Shown in pieces: positions 1 to 8,831 of a stretch of DNA of 21,539 nt. The notes beneath the pieces are model-generated. The model saw nothing but the letters and a program-made list of their open reading frames with translations, did no database searches and was not told the DNA's origin. The translations under genes were made by a program, and so were the position numbers. Position 1 is the first letter of the stretch. Every line of letters starts with the position of its first letter. Source of the stretch: an uncultured Eubacterium sp. (lineage in GTDB: Bacteria; Bacillota; Clostridia; Lachnospirales; Lachnospiraceae); contig URKY01000042.1 of NCBI GenBank assembly GCA_900548465.1, positions 1-21,539 of the forward strand. Direction: 5' to 3'.

Positions 1-33
1 CAATATTAATTTGGTTAAAATGAACAACTTAAA

Positions 34-381
34 ATGTTTTTCAAACACGCTCTAGGGGTGATTTCGCATAGAAATGACAATTGGATATGGTTATTTGTCC
101 AATTATTATTTTTGCCAATAATAATTAGTGTAGCTAGTAACGTATATTTACCAAGATATTTAGAAAAAATGATTATGATATTAAGTGGATGTACATTTGA
201 AATTTTTATATTTCAGGATGTTATCTTTTCCGATCCATTTATCAATAAAGTAAGAATGATAGAGGGGAACAGTTCTAAATTTTATTATTTTATAATATGT
301 ATGTTAATTCTTTGCATGGGATGGAAGGGATTTTCACAGATTATAAGTAAAATATATATCAGAAAAAAAGGTAAGATATAA
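34..381 (+). CDS. C-terminal part of membrane acyltransferase (5' end missing)
   Basis: The 115 residues contain three hydrophobic segments (about 18-38, 43-64 and 83-103). The motif CTFEIFIFQD resembles the last helices of OafA/WecH-type acyltransferase-3 proteins found in polysaccharide clusters. Those proteins usually run to about 330-400 residues, so this is only the last third. The ATG at 34 has no ribosome binding site. Its own frame is closed by TAA codons at 7 and 16, whereas the next frame is open from the window edge to a TAG at 50. The simplest reading is that the gene starts left of the window and is frameshifted near position 30-50, though a decayed fragment is also possible. In an EPS cluster such enzymes O-acetylate sugars. 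The family call is moderate and the pseudogene status is inferred. Confidence 0.5.
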   Translation: MFFKHALGVISHRNDNWIWLFVQLLFLPIIISVASNVYLPRYLEKMIMILSGCTFEIFIFQDVIFSDPFINKVRMIEGNSSKFYYFIICMLILCMGWKGFSQIISKIYIRKKGKI

Positions 382-496
382 AAGTAAGTAGTGATTTTAG
401 ATGATAAATTTGAATTCCTTAAGCTCAGATGCTAGAATGGATAGAAGAGTGTGAAAAGGATAATATAAAGGAAAGACATTTTGTTAAGGTGAAAAA

Positions 497-2424
497 ATGC
501 AGGCAAATATATATGTTAGTGTATTAAGCATATTGGTGTTGTTAATTCTCTTTTTTCTATTTGGCTCTATGATAACGTGCAGAATTAAAAAGGATGATTT
601 TTCGTTGCTTTTGAGTATAAATATTGGATTTATGGTATATTTTGCCACTTTTGAGATTGTTGCTTTACCAATGAAGTTGTTATTACAACCCTTATCGAAA
701 TTATCAATTATGTGGGGAATAGTATGTTTAATTGTTAGCAGCATTTCGATTGTAGTAAATAAAAATGAATGGGTGAAATCTTTTAGAAATGTAGAATTTA
801 AAAATACTATTCGAAATAGTGTAATAGTTTGCATTGTTTTGGGTGCGTTAAGTTATTTAATAACAAATAATATTCAGTACGGTAGCAGTATAGATTCGGC
901 ATATTATATTGGAATGTCAAGTTCATCTGTTTATACAGATACAATTGAACAATATAATCCATATACAGGTGTAAAATTGGAAACACTGGATCCATTGTAT
1001 TTAATACTTACATACTCAGTACATAATTCGGTGATAAGCATGATAACGAAGATCCATCCGTTAATTGCATATAGATTTATTATGTCAACAGTTGTTATCG
1101 TCATTACGGGGGGGAATTTATATAATATAGCAGCAGAATTTTTGAATAAGAACAAAAATAGATTGTTGGAGACTTGGTTTCTGATGGTCGTAGTGTATAT
1201 GTGTGGTTATTCTATGTATTCACCTACAGGTTTTTTTGCATATAGAACATTTGAAGGAAAAACCATTCTGGCGGTTATTGTGATACCGACATTGCTATTG
1301 TTATTGATACGTACGCTTAAGAAAAAAAATAGTATATGGGATTGGTATGCAATGGTTTGCACTTTGATAGGTGGAATGGCGTTTTCCATGTCAGCAATGT
1401 TATTAATGCCAACACTTATTTCTATGTACTATATTCCTGTGATTTTAAGCAAAAACAGGAAACATGTTATATGGAAATATGTGGCCAGCATGGTGATTTG
1501 TGCAATGTTTATTGTGATTCATTTGTGCATTTCAAAGAAAGTTATACAAATAAAAATTTTATAAGAAAAGAGAAAGTGATGCAGGGAATTACAGCGGAAG
1601 GATATGGATGGGATTTTATTTGGCAAAATCTACAGGCATATTTGAATGATAATTGGCTATGGATATATATTTTATTATTCTTTGAACTCGTATTTTTTAC
1701 AAAAAGCAAACGTTGGATAAAATTGGGAATATATCCATATATTTTGTTTGCACTAACAGTGTGTAATCCATTGGTTGTAAAAATTGCAGGTAAGATATTT
1801 GGATTATCAGATAGATATTATCGCTTTTTTTGGCTTATTCCAATAGCTCCAATGATTGGTTTTTGTTATGCGGCTATAGTAAAGAAAGTGAATAAGTGTT
1901 GGATATGTGCGGTTATATGGTTGATGATATTCGGAAGCATTGTTATGCTGGGCAAACCAGTATATTCAAGTTCATCACCTCCTTATGTAAAAAAAATGAA
2001 CGCTTATTATACATGGGATGAAGTCATAGATATTGACAAATTATTGCATTCAGAAGGGAAAAAGAATCCTAAAGTCTTATATTCAGGTTGGCTTGTATAT
2101 GATATGAGACAGTATGATCCGACTATTAATTCTGTATTGGGGCGAGAAGACTTAGAGACATATAACACATTTTTTGAAGAGAATGATTTACGAGTATTGT
2201 TGGAAAGGAAAGATTATCATTCGATTTTGAAATGGGCACAGTTAGCATATTATAAAGAATTAGTAAGTGCAGAAATGTTTAGAGAGGCAGCAAGTGCAGA
2301 AAAAGTAGATTATGTTATTGTAAAATCAGATGATTTAGATGCAGTACAATTTTACCAAAGTTGGGGTTGCAGCGTATTGGGTGAAGTGGATGGATATTGC
2401 GTGTTACGTACAGAGATTGATTAA
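497..2424 (+). pseudogene. Large polytopic membrane protein (GT-C/DUF6077-like), split by a frameshift
   Basis: Two reading frames together make one protein of about 640 residues. The first runs 497-1564, with an AAGGTG ribosome site 5 nt before the ATG. The second is open from before the first stop to 2424. The N-terminal piece has about eight hydrophobic helices and a periplasmic-type loop rich in D, Y and S. The C-terminal piece adds three or four helices, then a soluble tail ending in a VDYVIVKSDD-type strand, as in many GT-C-like membrane proteins. The coherent sequence moves from frame 2 to frame 1 near 1545-1562, consistent with one lost base in an A/T-rich run. An internal ATG at 1579 could start a separate C-terminal product. 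The architecture suggests a sugar-handling membrane enzyme of the polysaccharide pathway. The DUF6077 assignment is from memory and uncertain. If the frameshift is real, the gene is dead. Confidence 0.6.
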
Positions 2425-2442
2425 TAATTATGGAGACGAAAG

Positions 2443-3810
2443 ATGAAAAAAGATAATGAACAGTATAAACGTATAATACGTATTTTTTTAGTTGTAGTTT
2501 TAGTAGCGTGTGAAACAAGTTTTTTTATGTATAGTTGGATAAAAAGCTATAATTTATATACGGTATTTCCATTTTTCCAAAAAGGTCATTGTATGATGGC
2601 AGGAATGTATGTAATGTATCAAATGATTTTTTTATATATATTTGGTGGCTTGAAAGTTGGCTATCTAAAAAAAGCTAATATTATTTATTCACAGATTTTA
2701 GCATTGATATGTGCCAATATTGTTATGTATTTACAGATTGTATTGCTTTCTGTTCGGTTTGTAAATGTAGGACCATTACTGAAAATAACAGTTTACGATA
2801 TTGGAATTGTAGTGATTGTAGCAGTGATCAGCGAAAAACTTTTTCGAAAACTTTTTCCACCACGTAAGTTATTAGTAGTGTATGAGGAATATGATCCAAC
2901 AGAGTTTATCAACAAATTAAATACAAGAAAAGATAAGTATAAAGTAGAACAAAAGATTAATGTAAGTGCTGGTTTGGACATAGTTGAAAAAGAAATAAAA
3001 AAATATGAAGGAGTTGTTATATACGATGTACACTCTGAGACTCGTAACAAAATTCTTAAGTTTTGTTATGGGAATGATATTAGGGCGTATTCAACAACAA
3101 AAGTATCGGATATTCTGATACGTGGGGCAGAAAGTTTACATATTTTTGATACTCCGTTATTGTTATATAGAAACCATGGGTTAAGCTTCGAGCAAAGATT
3201 TCTAAAGAGAACTATGGATATTTTGGTATCAGCATTAATGTTGTTGATTACTTCTCCTATTTTCTTAGTTGCCTCTATCGCAATAAAACTATATGATGGG
3301 GGTCCAGTATTTTATCGTCAGGCGAGATGTACCATGAATGGAAAAGTGTTTCATATTTTTAAGTTTCGAAGTATGATAGTAGATGCAGAAAAAGATGGAA
3401 AGTCTCAACCAGCAGCAGATCATGATCCAAGAATAACGCCAGTAGGAAGAATATTGCGCGCAACACGGTTAGATGAACTTCCACAATTAATAGATATACT
3501 GATTGGAAACATGAGTCTGGTAGGACCTCGTCCAGAGCGGGTGGAGCATGTAGAAAAGTATACGGAAGATCTTGCGGAATTTGAATATCGTCTAAAAGTA
3601 CGTGGGGGACTGACGGGATATGCTCAGATTTATGGAAAATATAATACAAGTCCATACGATAAGTTGCAGCTTGATTTGATATATATTCAGAATTATTCTA
3701 TTTTCTTAGATATTAAACTGATTTTAATGACCATAAAAATTATGTTTATGAAAGAAAGCACAGAAGGTTTTACTGAAGAGCAACGGAAGGATATTCAGGA
3801 AAAAGAATGA
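2443..3810 (+). CDS. Initiating undecaprenyl-phosphate phosphoglycosyl transferase
   Basis: This enzyme starts repeat-unit synthesis by moving a sugar phosphate from a UDP-sugar to undecaprenyl phosphate. The 455 residues contain four N-terminal membrane helices (about 12-31, 50-70, 82-104 and 115-131), a cytosolic Rossmann-like domain, and the bacterial sugar transferase (PF02397) domain from about 251. That domain opens with a hydrophobic re-entrant helix carrying a Ser-Pro break (271-272), as in PglC. It also holds KFRSM (307-311), the catalytic Asp-Glu pair in LDELPQ (D344, E345) and GPRPE (361-365). The layout is that of WcaJ/CpsE-type polyisoprenyl transferases of full length. The start is supported by GGAGACGAAAG before the ATG. 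The sugar (glucose, galactose or an N-acetyl sugar) cannot be read from the sequence. The stop overlaps the next start by 4 nt, indicating coupled translation. Confidence 0.93.
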   Translation: MKKDNEQYKRIIRIFLVVVLVACETSFFMYSWIKSYNLYTVFPFFQKGHCMMAGMYVMYQMIFLYIFGGLKVGYLKKANIIYSQILALICANIVMYLQIVLLSVRFVNVGPLLKITVYDIGIVVIVAVISEKLFRKLFPPRKLLVVYEEYDPTEFINKLNTRKDKYKVEQKINVSAGLDIVEKEIKKYEGVVIYDVHSETRNKILKFCYGNDIRAYSTTKVSDILIRGAESLHIFDTPLLLYRNHGLSFEQRFLKRTMDILVSALMLLITSPIFLVASIAIKLYDGGPVFYRQARCTMNGKVFHIFKFRSMIVDAEKDGKSQPAADHDPRITPVGRILRATRLDELPQLIDILIGNMSLVGPRPERVEHVEKYTEDLAEFEYRLKVRGGLTGYAQIYGKYNTSPYDKLQLDLIYIQNYSIFLDIKLILMTIKIMFMKESTEGFTEEQRKDIQEKE

Positions 3811-4955
3811 AAAAAATTACATTTTTAATGTTACATCTGGGATATGGTGGAGCGGAGCAGGCTGTTATAGCACAAGCTAATTTATTGGTAGAAAAATACA
3901 ATGTAGAGATAATAAGTTTTTATAAGTTGTATGAAAATCCTGCATTTGAAGTGGATCCTCGGATTGAAATAAAATATCTTACAGAGAATGTTAAACCAAA
4001 CAGAGAAGAAATAAAAAAAGCTATTAGTGCACGTGAAGTTGGAAAAATAGTGAAAGAAGGGATAAAAAGCCTAAAAATACTTTATTGGAGAAAATATAAA
4101 ATGCGGACTGCAATACGAGAATGCGATTCGGATGTTATTATTTCTTCAAGATATATATATCACAAATTATTAACTAAGAATGCGCCGGAAAAAGCAGTTT
4201 GTATTGCACAGGAACATAATCATCATAATGGAAATGAAAAATATATAAGAAGACAGATACAGGCAATAAAGGATATGGATTATTTTATGCCGGTATCCAG
4301 AGAACTGACGGAGTTTTACAGGGAAAGAACTAGGGGAATGAAAGTTAAATGCAAATACATTTCCCATTATCTGGAGAAAATTCCTCAAGAAAATTCTGAT
4401 TTAACAGGAAAAAAAATAATATCAGTAGGTAGGTTAGCTCCAGAAAAAAATTTTGTTGAGTTGATTGATATTTTTGCACTGATATCTAAAAATAATAAAG
4501 ACTGGCAGCTACACATCGTAGGAGACGGCGCGGAAAAAGAACGATTAATTAAAATTATAAAAGAAAATGGGTTGAATGAAAAAGTAATTTTACATGGATA
4601 TCAAAATAAAGAGTATATTGCAAAATTAATGTATCAATCTTCGATTTATGTTATGACTTCACTGACAGAATCTTTTGGACTAGTGTTAATAGAAGCGCAG
4701 TCATTTGGTATTCCATGCATTGCTTATGACTGTGCACAGGGAGCAAAAGAGATAATTCAATCTTACAAAAATGGAATATTAATTGAAAAACATTCACAAA
4801 GTCAAATGGTGAAAGAATTGGAAAAACTGATATCAAATTATAACTACAGAAAAAAGATCGGAGAAGAAGGAAAAAAGAATGCATTGAAATACTCAAAAGA
4901 GAGTGTTGCAACTTTATGGTATGATTTTATTGATAGTATAACTAAAAAAGTGTAA
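3807..4955 (+). CDS. Glycosyltransferase family 4 (GT-B)
   Basis: This is a retaining glycosyltransferase that adds a sugar to the lipid-linked repeat unit at the cytosolic face. The 382 residues show an N-terminal GT-B half with GYGGAEQ (12-18) and a C-terminal Glycos_transf_1 half. The latter has SVGRLAPEKN (206-215), HIVGDGAEK (236-244) and the EX7E motif (E288 to E296, in ESFGLVLIE), whose glutamates contact the nucleotide-sugar donor. Length is usual for the family. The ATG overlaps the TGA of the sugar transferase gene (ATGA), and that gene's tail supplies the ribosome site. Donor and acceptor cannot be deduced. By position it is a candidate for the second sugar of the repeat. Confidence 0.92.
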   Translation: MKKITFLMLHLGYGGAEQAVIAQANLLVEKYNVEIISFYKLYENPAFEVDPRIEIKYLTENVKPNREEIKKAISAREVGKIVKEGIKSLKILYWRKYKMRTAIRECDSDVIISSRYIYHKLLTKNAPEKAVCIAQEHNHHNGNEKYIRRQIQAIKDMDYFMPVSRELTEFYRERTRGMKVKCKYISHYLEKIPQENSDLTGKKIISVGRLAPEKNFVELIDIFALISKNNKDWQLHIVGDGAEKERLIKIIKENGLNEKVILHGYQNKEYIAKLMYQSSIYVMTSLTESFGLVLIEAQSFGIPCIAYDCAQGAKEIIQSYKNGILIEKHSQSQMVKELEKLISNYNYRKKIGEEGKKNALKYSKESVATLWYDFIDSITKKV

Positions 4956-4966
4956 AAGGAATATAT

Positions 4967-6262
4967 ATGAACAAATTAGAAAAGTTAGAAAATATAACAA
5001 TAACATATAGTAAGTGTCTTGTATTATTTTTGATGTGTTTTATACCATTTAGAAATGAGTTAGAGCTTCTCTTAGGAACATATATAAAAGTTTTGCCAGA
5101 TATGATGATTTTGATTTTGCTTATGGGTTATGTGATATCCCAAAGGGGTAGGGTTAAAATCCAACTAAGTGATATCATTTTTTGTTTGTTTTTTTTGGTG
5201 GCTTTAATAAATACTATTTTTATAAAAAAAATAAGTATAAGTATATATATAATGGAAGTGAGAAGTTTAGCCGTTTATTATATTTTATACGTTGTTATTA
5301 GAAACTATAAATTTGAACAGAATTATATTTTGAAAATATGTAAATGTATAAGAGGATTGACCTATTTGCTCTTTGTGCTTGGAATGATTGAAATGCTTAG
5401 CAGTAAAATGCTGCTTTTTCCTAAGAGCGTTGCGGAATCAATTATTTACGCGGATAATTTTTCAAGAATGTATGGAATGTTTTGCAATCCTAATACTTAT
5501 GGTGCATTTCTGGTACTGACATTTTTCTTTGTAATATATCATGCAAAAGGAGAAAAACTATGGGTCTATAAATGCATAGCGTTGGCATCATTATTTATGA
5601 CTATGTCAAGAAGTTCTCTCCTTATCTTTATATTTGTCGGGATTTTGTACATTTTAATTTTTAGAAAGGAGCTTCTGGAGAATAAAAAAGCTCTTATTTT
5701 ACAAATAATTATAGTTGGCTTAATAAGCATTGGCATTTATATGCTGAGTGTTGTAGGACGGGAATCTATGGTGAAATATATTAATGCAGGAACTACAGCT
5801 GAAGAAGCCGAGACGACAATGTTTGACCGACTTAAGGAAATGAATTCAGAAGAGATTGTTGAACAATCTAATTTAGTAGGAAGAATTTTTATTGTGAAAA
5901 CGGGTATCCAAATATGGAAAGACAATGCAATATTGGGTACAGGTTTTGGAACATATGGATCTGGCGCAAGTATGGCATGGATACCAGAGATTTATGAACA
6001 ATATGGTATACCAGCTGGATGTTATTCAGATAACGAATATATAAAGGATATTGTAGAAACTGGTAGTGTTGGTTTTCTACTTCTATGTTTATTTTTGGTA
6101 AGTATTTTATATGAACAAAGGAAAAAACCTTTAAACATATTAATTTGTATAATGGTAGGATGGTTTGGATTGTTTTATAATGTATTTGAAGTTCAAATTG
6201 TAGCTTTTTTGCTATGGGGATATCTTGGAGTCTTAAATCAAAATAAGAAATATGAGAGGTGA
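4967..6262 (+). CDS. Wzy-like polysaccharide polymerase (O-antigen ligase/polymerase family)
   Basis: The 431-residue protein has about ten to twelve hydrophobic helices, and a long outside loop at roughly 262-365 separates the last ones. This is the arrangement of Wzy polymerases and WaaL ligases (PF04932). Family-like signatures are the Arg and Asn/Gly region RMYGMFCNPNTYG (168-179), SRSS (214-217), and ILGTGFGTYG (322-331) followed by YSDNEY (353-358). Wzy joins flipped undecaprenyl-PP repeat units outside the membrane. As is normal for Wzy, primary sequence is poorly conserved, so the call rests on topology, these short motifs, and being the only such gene in a cluster that also has a Wzx flippase. 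It begins 11 nt after the GT4 gene, with AAAAGGA before the ATG. Confidence 0.8.
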   Translation: MNKLEKLENITITYSKCLVLFLMCFIPFRNELELLLGTYIKVLPDMMILILLMGYVISQRGRVKIQLSDIIFCLFFLVALINTIFIKKISISIYIMEVRSLAVYYILYVVIRNYKFEQNYILKICKCIRGLTYLLFVLGMIEMLSSKMLLFPKSVAESIIYADNFSRMYGMFCNPNTYGAFLVLTFFFVIYHAKGEKLWVYKCIALASLFMTMSRSSLLIFIFVGILYILIFRKELLENKKALILQIIIVGLISIGIYMLSVVGRESMVKYINAGTTAEEAETTMFDRLKEMNSEEIVEQSNLVGRIFIVKTGIQIWKDNAILGTGFGTYGSGASMAWIPEIYEQYGIPAGCYSDNEYIKDIVETGSVGFLLLCLFLVSILYEQRKKPLNILICIMVGWFGLFYNVFEVQIVAFLLWGYLGVLNQNKKYER

Positions 6263-6268
6263 TATGAG

Positions 6269-6964
6269 TTGATACCGAAAAAAATTCATTATGTATGGGT
6301 TGGGGGAAATGAGAAAAACAACACAATAAAGCAATGTATGAAGACTTGGGGAAAGCATTTGGAAGGATATGAAGTTATTGAATGGAATGAAAATAATTTT
6401 GATATAGATTCACACCCATTTGTGAAAGCAGCATATAAAGCTAAAAAGTGGGCATATGTGAGTGATTACATAAGGGCGTATGTAATATACAAATATGGTG
6501 GAATCTATTTGGATACAGACATACTAGTATTAGATAATTTTGATCGCTTTTTAAATAATCGCGCATTTGTTGGTTTTGAAAATCCACAATATCCATTTAC
6601 TGCAGTCTTTGGTGCAGAACCCGGTCATCCATTAGTAAAGGATATGATAGAATACTATGACCGTTTAGATGAATATAAGTTTGATTTCGAAAAAAATAAT
6701 ACGATATCAGTATCAGATTTACTAATAAAAAAATATCATTGCAAAGTAGGAAATAAATTTCAGATTTTAGATGAAGATATTGCTGTTTATCCGGATACTG
6801 TGTTATGTAATCCGTCTGAAAATTCGATATCTATTCATGTGTTTACGGGAACGTGGTTGGAAGGGAAAAAAGCTTTGGCACGAAAAATTAATGTGTTTTT
6901 AAAAATCCATGTTACGAATAAGAAAAGAGCAAAGCTATTCCGAAAATATATTATGCGGGTATAA
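6269..6964 (+). CDS. GT32-family glycosyltransferase (DXD, Och1-like), TTG start
   Basis: This is a GT-A type glycosyltransferase of the 'glycosyltransferase sugar-binding region containing DXD' family (PF04488). The N-terminus IPKKIHYVWVGG (2-13) is the usual family beginning. SDYIRAYVIYKYGGIYLDTD (65-84) carries the Asp/Arg of the donor site and the metal-binding DTD (82-84). The start is TTG: the only nearby ATG (6264) meets TGA after two codons. GAGAGGTGAT lies about 9 nt upstream, and the family N-terminus begins exactly at the TTG. It would add one sugar to the lipid-linked repeat. The gene is 6 nt after the polymerase. At 231 residues it is of normal size for bacterial capsule members. 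The donor sugar is unknown. Confidence 0.9.
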   Translation: MIPKKIHYVWVGGNEKNNTIKQCMKTWGKHLEGYEVIEWNENNFDIDSHPFVKAAYKAKKWAYVSDYIRAYVIYKYGGIYLDTDILVLDNFDRFLNNRAFVGFENPQYPFTAVFGAEPGHPLVKDMIEYYDRLDEYKFDFEKNNTISVSDLLIKKYHCKVGNKFQILDEDIAVYPDTVLCNPSENSISIHVFTGTWLEGKKALARKINVFLKIHVTNKKRAKLFRKYIMRV

Positions 6965-6972
6965 GGAGAAGT

Positions 6973-7692
6973 ATGAAAGCATTTTTTGAGAGACTTTATG
7001 ATAAATCGGATAATCAATTTTATAGAGAAATGAAGAGAAATCTGCAGGAAGAAACAAAAATGTTCATCATTACGGCAAATCCAGAGGCATTTATGTATGG
7101 TGAAAAAGATAAACAAATGAAAGAATTATTATTGGATTCATCAGATACGATTGTAGCTGACGGAGTGGGGATTATTAAAGCCGCAAAAATGTTGAAATAT
7201 CCAATGCCAGCGAAAATTCCAGGTGTGGATATTGCAAAAAAGTTATTTGAATATGGAAACGAACTTGGAAAAACAATTTTCCTTTTTGGGGCGAAGCCGG
7301 AAATAGTAGAACAGCTAAATCAGGTTTTGAGAGATGAATACAAAGATTTAAAGGTGGTTGGAACTGAAAATGGTTATGTACAGAATAAGGATGCAGTATT
7401 TGAAAAAATGAAACAACTTCAGCCAGATATAGTATTAGTTGCATTAGGTATGCCACAACAGGAAAAACTAATATATAAGCATCTAAAAGATTTTGAAAAG
7501 GGTATTTTTGTTGGGGTTGGAGGATCGTTTGATGTTTTGAGTGGAATGAAACAAAGAGCACCTCACTTTTTTGTTAAACATAATATTGAATGGTTGTATA
7601 GAATAACAAAAGAACCATATCGGTTAAAACGTTTTTATAATAGCAATATAAAATTTATATTTCGAGTAATGTTTGATAAAAATTTACGCTAA
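6973..7692 (+). CDS. WecG/TagA/CpsF family glycosyltransferase (GT26)
   Basis: Family GT26 enzymes such as TagA and WecG transfer ManNAc or ManNAc-uronate to lipid-linked GlcNAc. The 239 residues contain TANPE (34-38), ADGVGI (62-67) with the proposed catalytic Asp (D63), KIPGVD (81-86), GMPQQEK (159-165) and GVGGSFDVLSG (181-191). They end in the basic, Trp/Arg-rich tail EWLYRITKEPYR typical of full-length TagA, which anchors the enzyme to the membrane. A UDP-GlcNAc 2-epimerase gene follows 14 nt later, so the likely donor is UDP-ManNAc. No WecC-type dehydrogenase is seen to make the uronate. The acceptor may be GlcNAc-PP-undecaprenol or another intermediate. The start ATG follows AAGGAGAAGT. 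Confidence 0.93.
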   Translation: MKAFFERLYDKSDNQFYREMKRNLQEETKMFIITANPEAFMYGEKDKQMKELLLDSSDTIVADGVGIIKAAKMLKYPMPAKIPGVDIAKKLFEYGNELGKTIFLFGAKPEIVEQLNQVLRDEYKDLKVVGTENGYVQNKDAVFEKMKQLQPDIVLVALGMPQQEKLIYKHLKDFEKGIFVGVGGSFDVLSGMKQRAPHFFVKHNIEWLYRITKEPYRLKRFYNSNIKFIFRVMFDKNLR

Positions 7693-7706
7693 AGAAAGGG
7701 AAAAAT

Positions 7707-8831
7707 ATGAGAAAAATAAAAGTAATGAGTATTTTCGGAACTAGACCAGAAACAATAAAAATGGCACCGGTAGTTCATGAATTGGAAAAAAGAGAAGAGA
7801 TTGAAAGTATCGTATGCGTAACTGCACAGCACAGGGAAATGTTAGATCAGGTTCTGAAAGCATTAAAAGTAAAACCAGATTATGATTTGAATATTATGAA
7901 ACAAGGTCAAACATTATCGGATATTACGACAAGGGCTTTAAAAGGTTTGGAAGATGTTATTAAAGAAGTAAAACCGGATATTATTCTGGTACATGGAGAT
8001 ACCACGACAACGTTTGCGGGAGCATTGGCAGCCTTTTATCAGCAAGTTGCAGTTGGACATGTAGAAGCAGGATTGCGTACATATAATAAGTATTCACCGT
8101 TTCCAGAAGAAATGAATCGTCAATTCGTTGGAATAGTTTCCGATATGAATTTTGCACCAACAGAACGAAGCAAGAACAATTTACTGCGAGAAGGGAAAAA
8201 AGAAGAGACGATTTATGTAACCGGAAATACTGCAATAGATGCATTAAATTTAACGGTAGATGAAGAATATAGTGATGAAATAACAGAATGGATAGGAGAC
8301 GACCGGCTTATTGTTCTGACTGCACATAGAAGAGAAAATCTTGGAGAGCCTATGTACAGAATGTTTAAAGCTATACGCCGTATCATAGACAAATATGATG
8401 ATGTTAAAATGGTATATCCTGTTCATTTAAATCCATTAGTTGTGAAAGCAGCAAATGAGGTATTCGGTGATAGTGAGAAGATAAAATTGATTAAACCTCA
8501 GGAAGTTGTAGAGTTCCATAATCTGCTCAGCAGATCATATCTTATTCTTACAGACAGTGGCGGAATTCAGGAAGAAGCACCCTCCCTTGGAAAACCGGTT
8601 ATTGTTTTACGAGATACAACGGAACGTCCAGAGGGGATAGATGCTGGAACTTTAAAACTTGCAGGGACGGAAGAAGAGACAATTTATCAAATGGTAGATG
8701 AATTGTTGAGCGATTCAATGGAATATGAAAAAATGAGCAAGGCATCTAATCCATATGGAGATGGTCATGCAAGTGAACGAATTGTAGATGCAATTATTGC
8801 CAAGTTTAGCAAGAGTATTGGAGAAGAGTAA
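7707..8831 (+). CDS. wecB: UDP-N-acetylglucosamine 2-epimerase (non-hydrolysing)
   Basis: This enzyme interconverts UDP-GlcNAc and UDP-ManNAc in the cytosol. The 374 residues match the WecB/MnaA family over the full length: GTRPETIKMAP (11-21), HGDTTTTFAG (96-105), HVEAGLRT (118-125), FPEEMNRQ (132-139), TGNTAIDA (172-179), TAHRREN (205-211) and the UDP-binding DSGGIQEEAPSLGKP (283-297). D98, E120, E134 and H207 line up with the catalytic residues known from E. coli WecB. No hydrolysing-type (NeuC/GNE) features are seen. It supplies UDP-ManNAc, most simply to the GT26 enzyme encoded just upstream. The next gene begins directly after its TAA. The gene could equally be named mnaA. Confidence 0.97.
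   Translation: MRKIKVMSIFGTRPETIKMAPVVHELEKREEIESIVCVTAQHREMLDQVLKALKVKPDYDLNIMKQGQTLSDITTRALKGLEDVIKEVKPDIILVHGDTTTTFAGALAAFYQQVAVGHVEAGLRTYNKYSPFPEEMNRQFVGIVSDMNFAPTERSKNNLLREGKKEETIYVTGNTAIDALNLTVDEEYSDEITEWIGDDRLIVLTAHRRENLGEPMYRMFKAIRRIIDKYDDVKMVYPVHLNPLVVKAANEVFGDSEKIKLIKPQEVVEFHNLLSRSYLILTDSGGIQEEAPSLGKPVIVLRDTTERPEGIDAGTLKLAGTEEETIYQMVDELLSDSMEYEKMSKASNPYGDGHASERIVDAIIAKFSKSIGEE

Noticed and set aside
429..527. Short frame beginning MLEWIEECEKDNIKERHF before the membrane protein
   Set aside because: It overlaps the real start, lacks a ribosome site and matches nothing I know. It may be a remnant but cannot be supported.
1108..1114. Run of seven G inside the large membrane protein gene, a possible phase-variation tract
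   Set aside because: The protein reads sensibly on both sides in the same frame, so the run is not the frameshift site here. Length variation cannot be judged from one sequence.
1545..1565. Programmed -1 frameshift in the A/T run
   Set aside because: The codon phase does not fit an X-XXY-YYZ slippery site and no downstream stem is evident.
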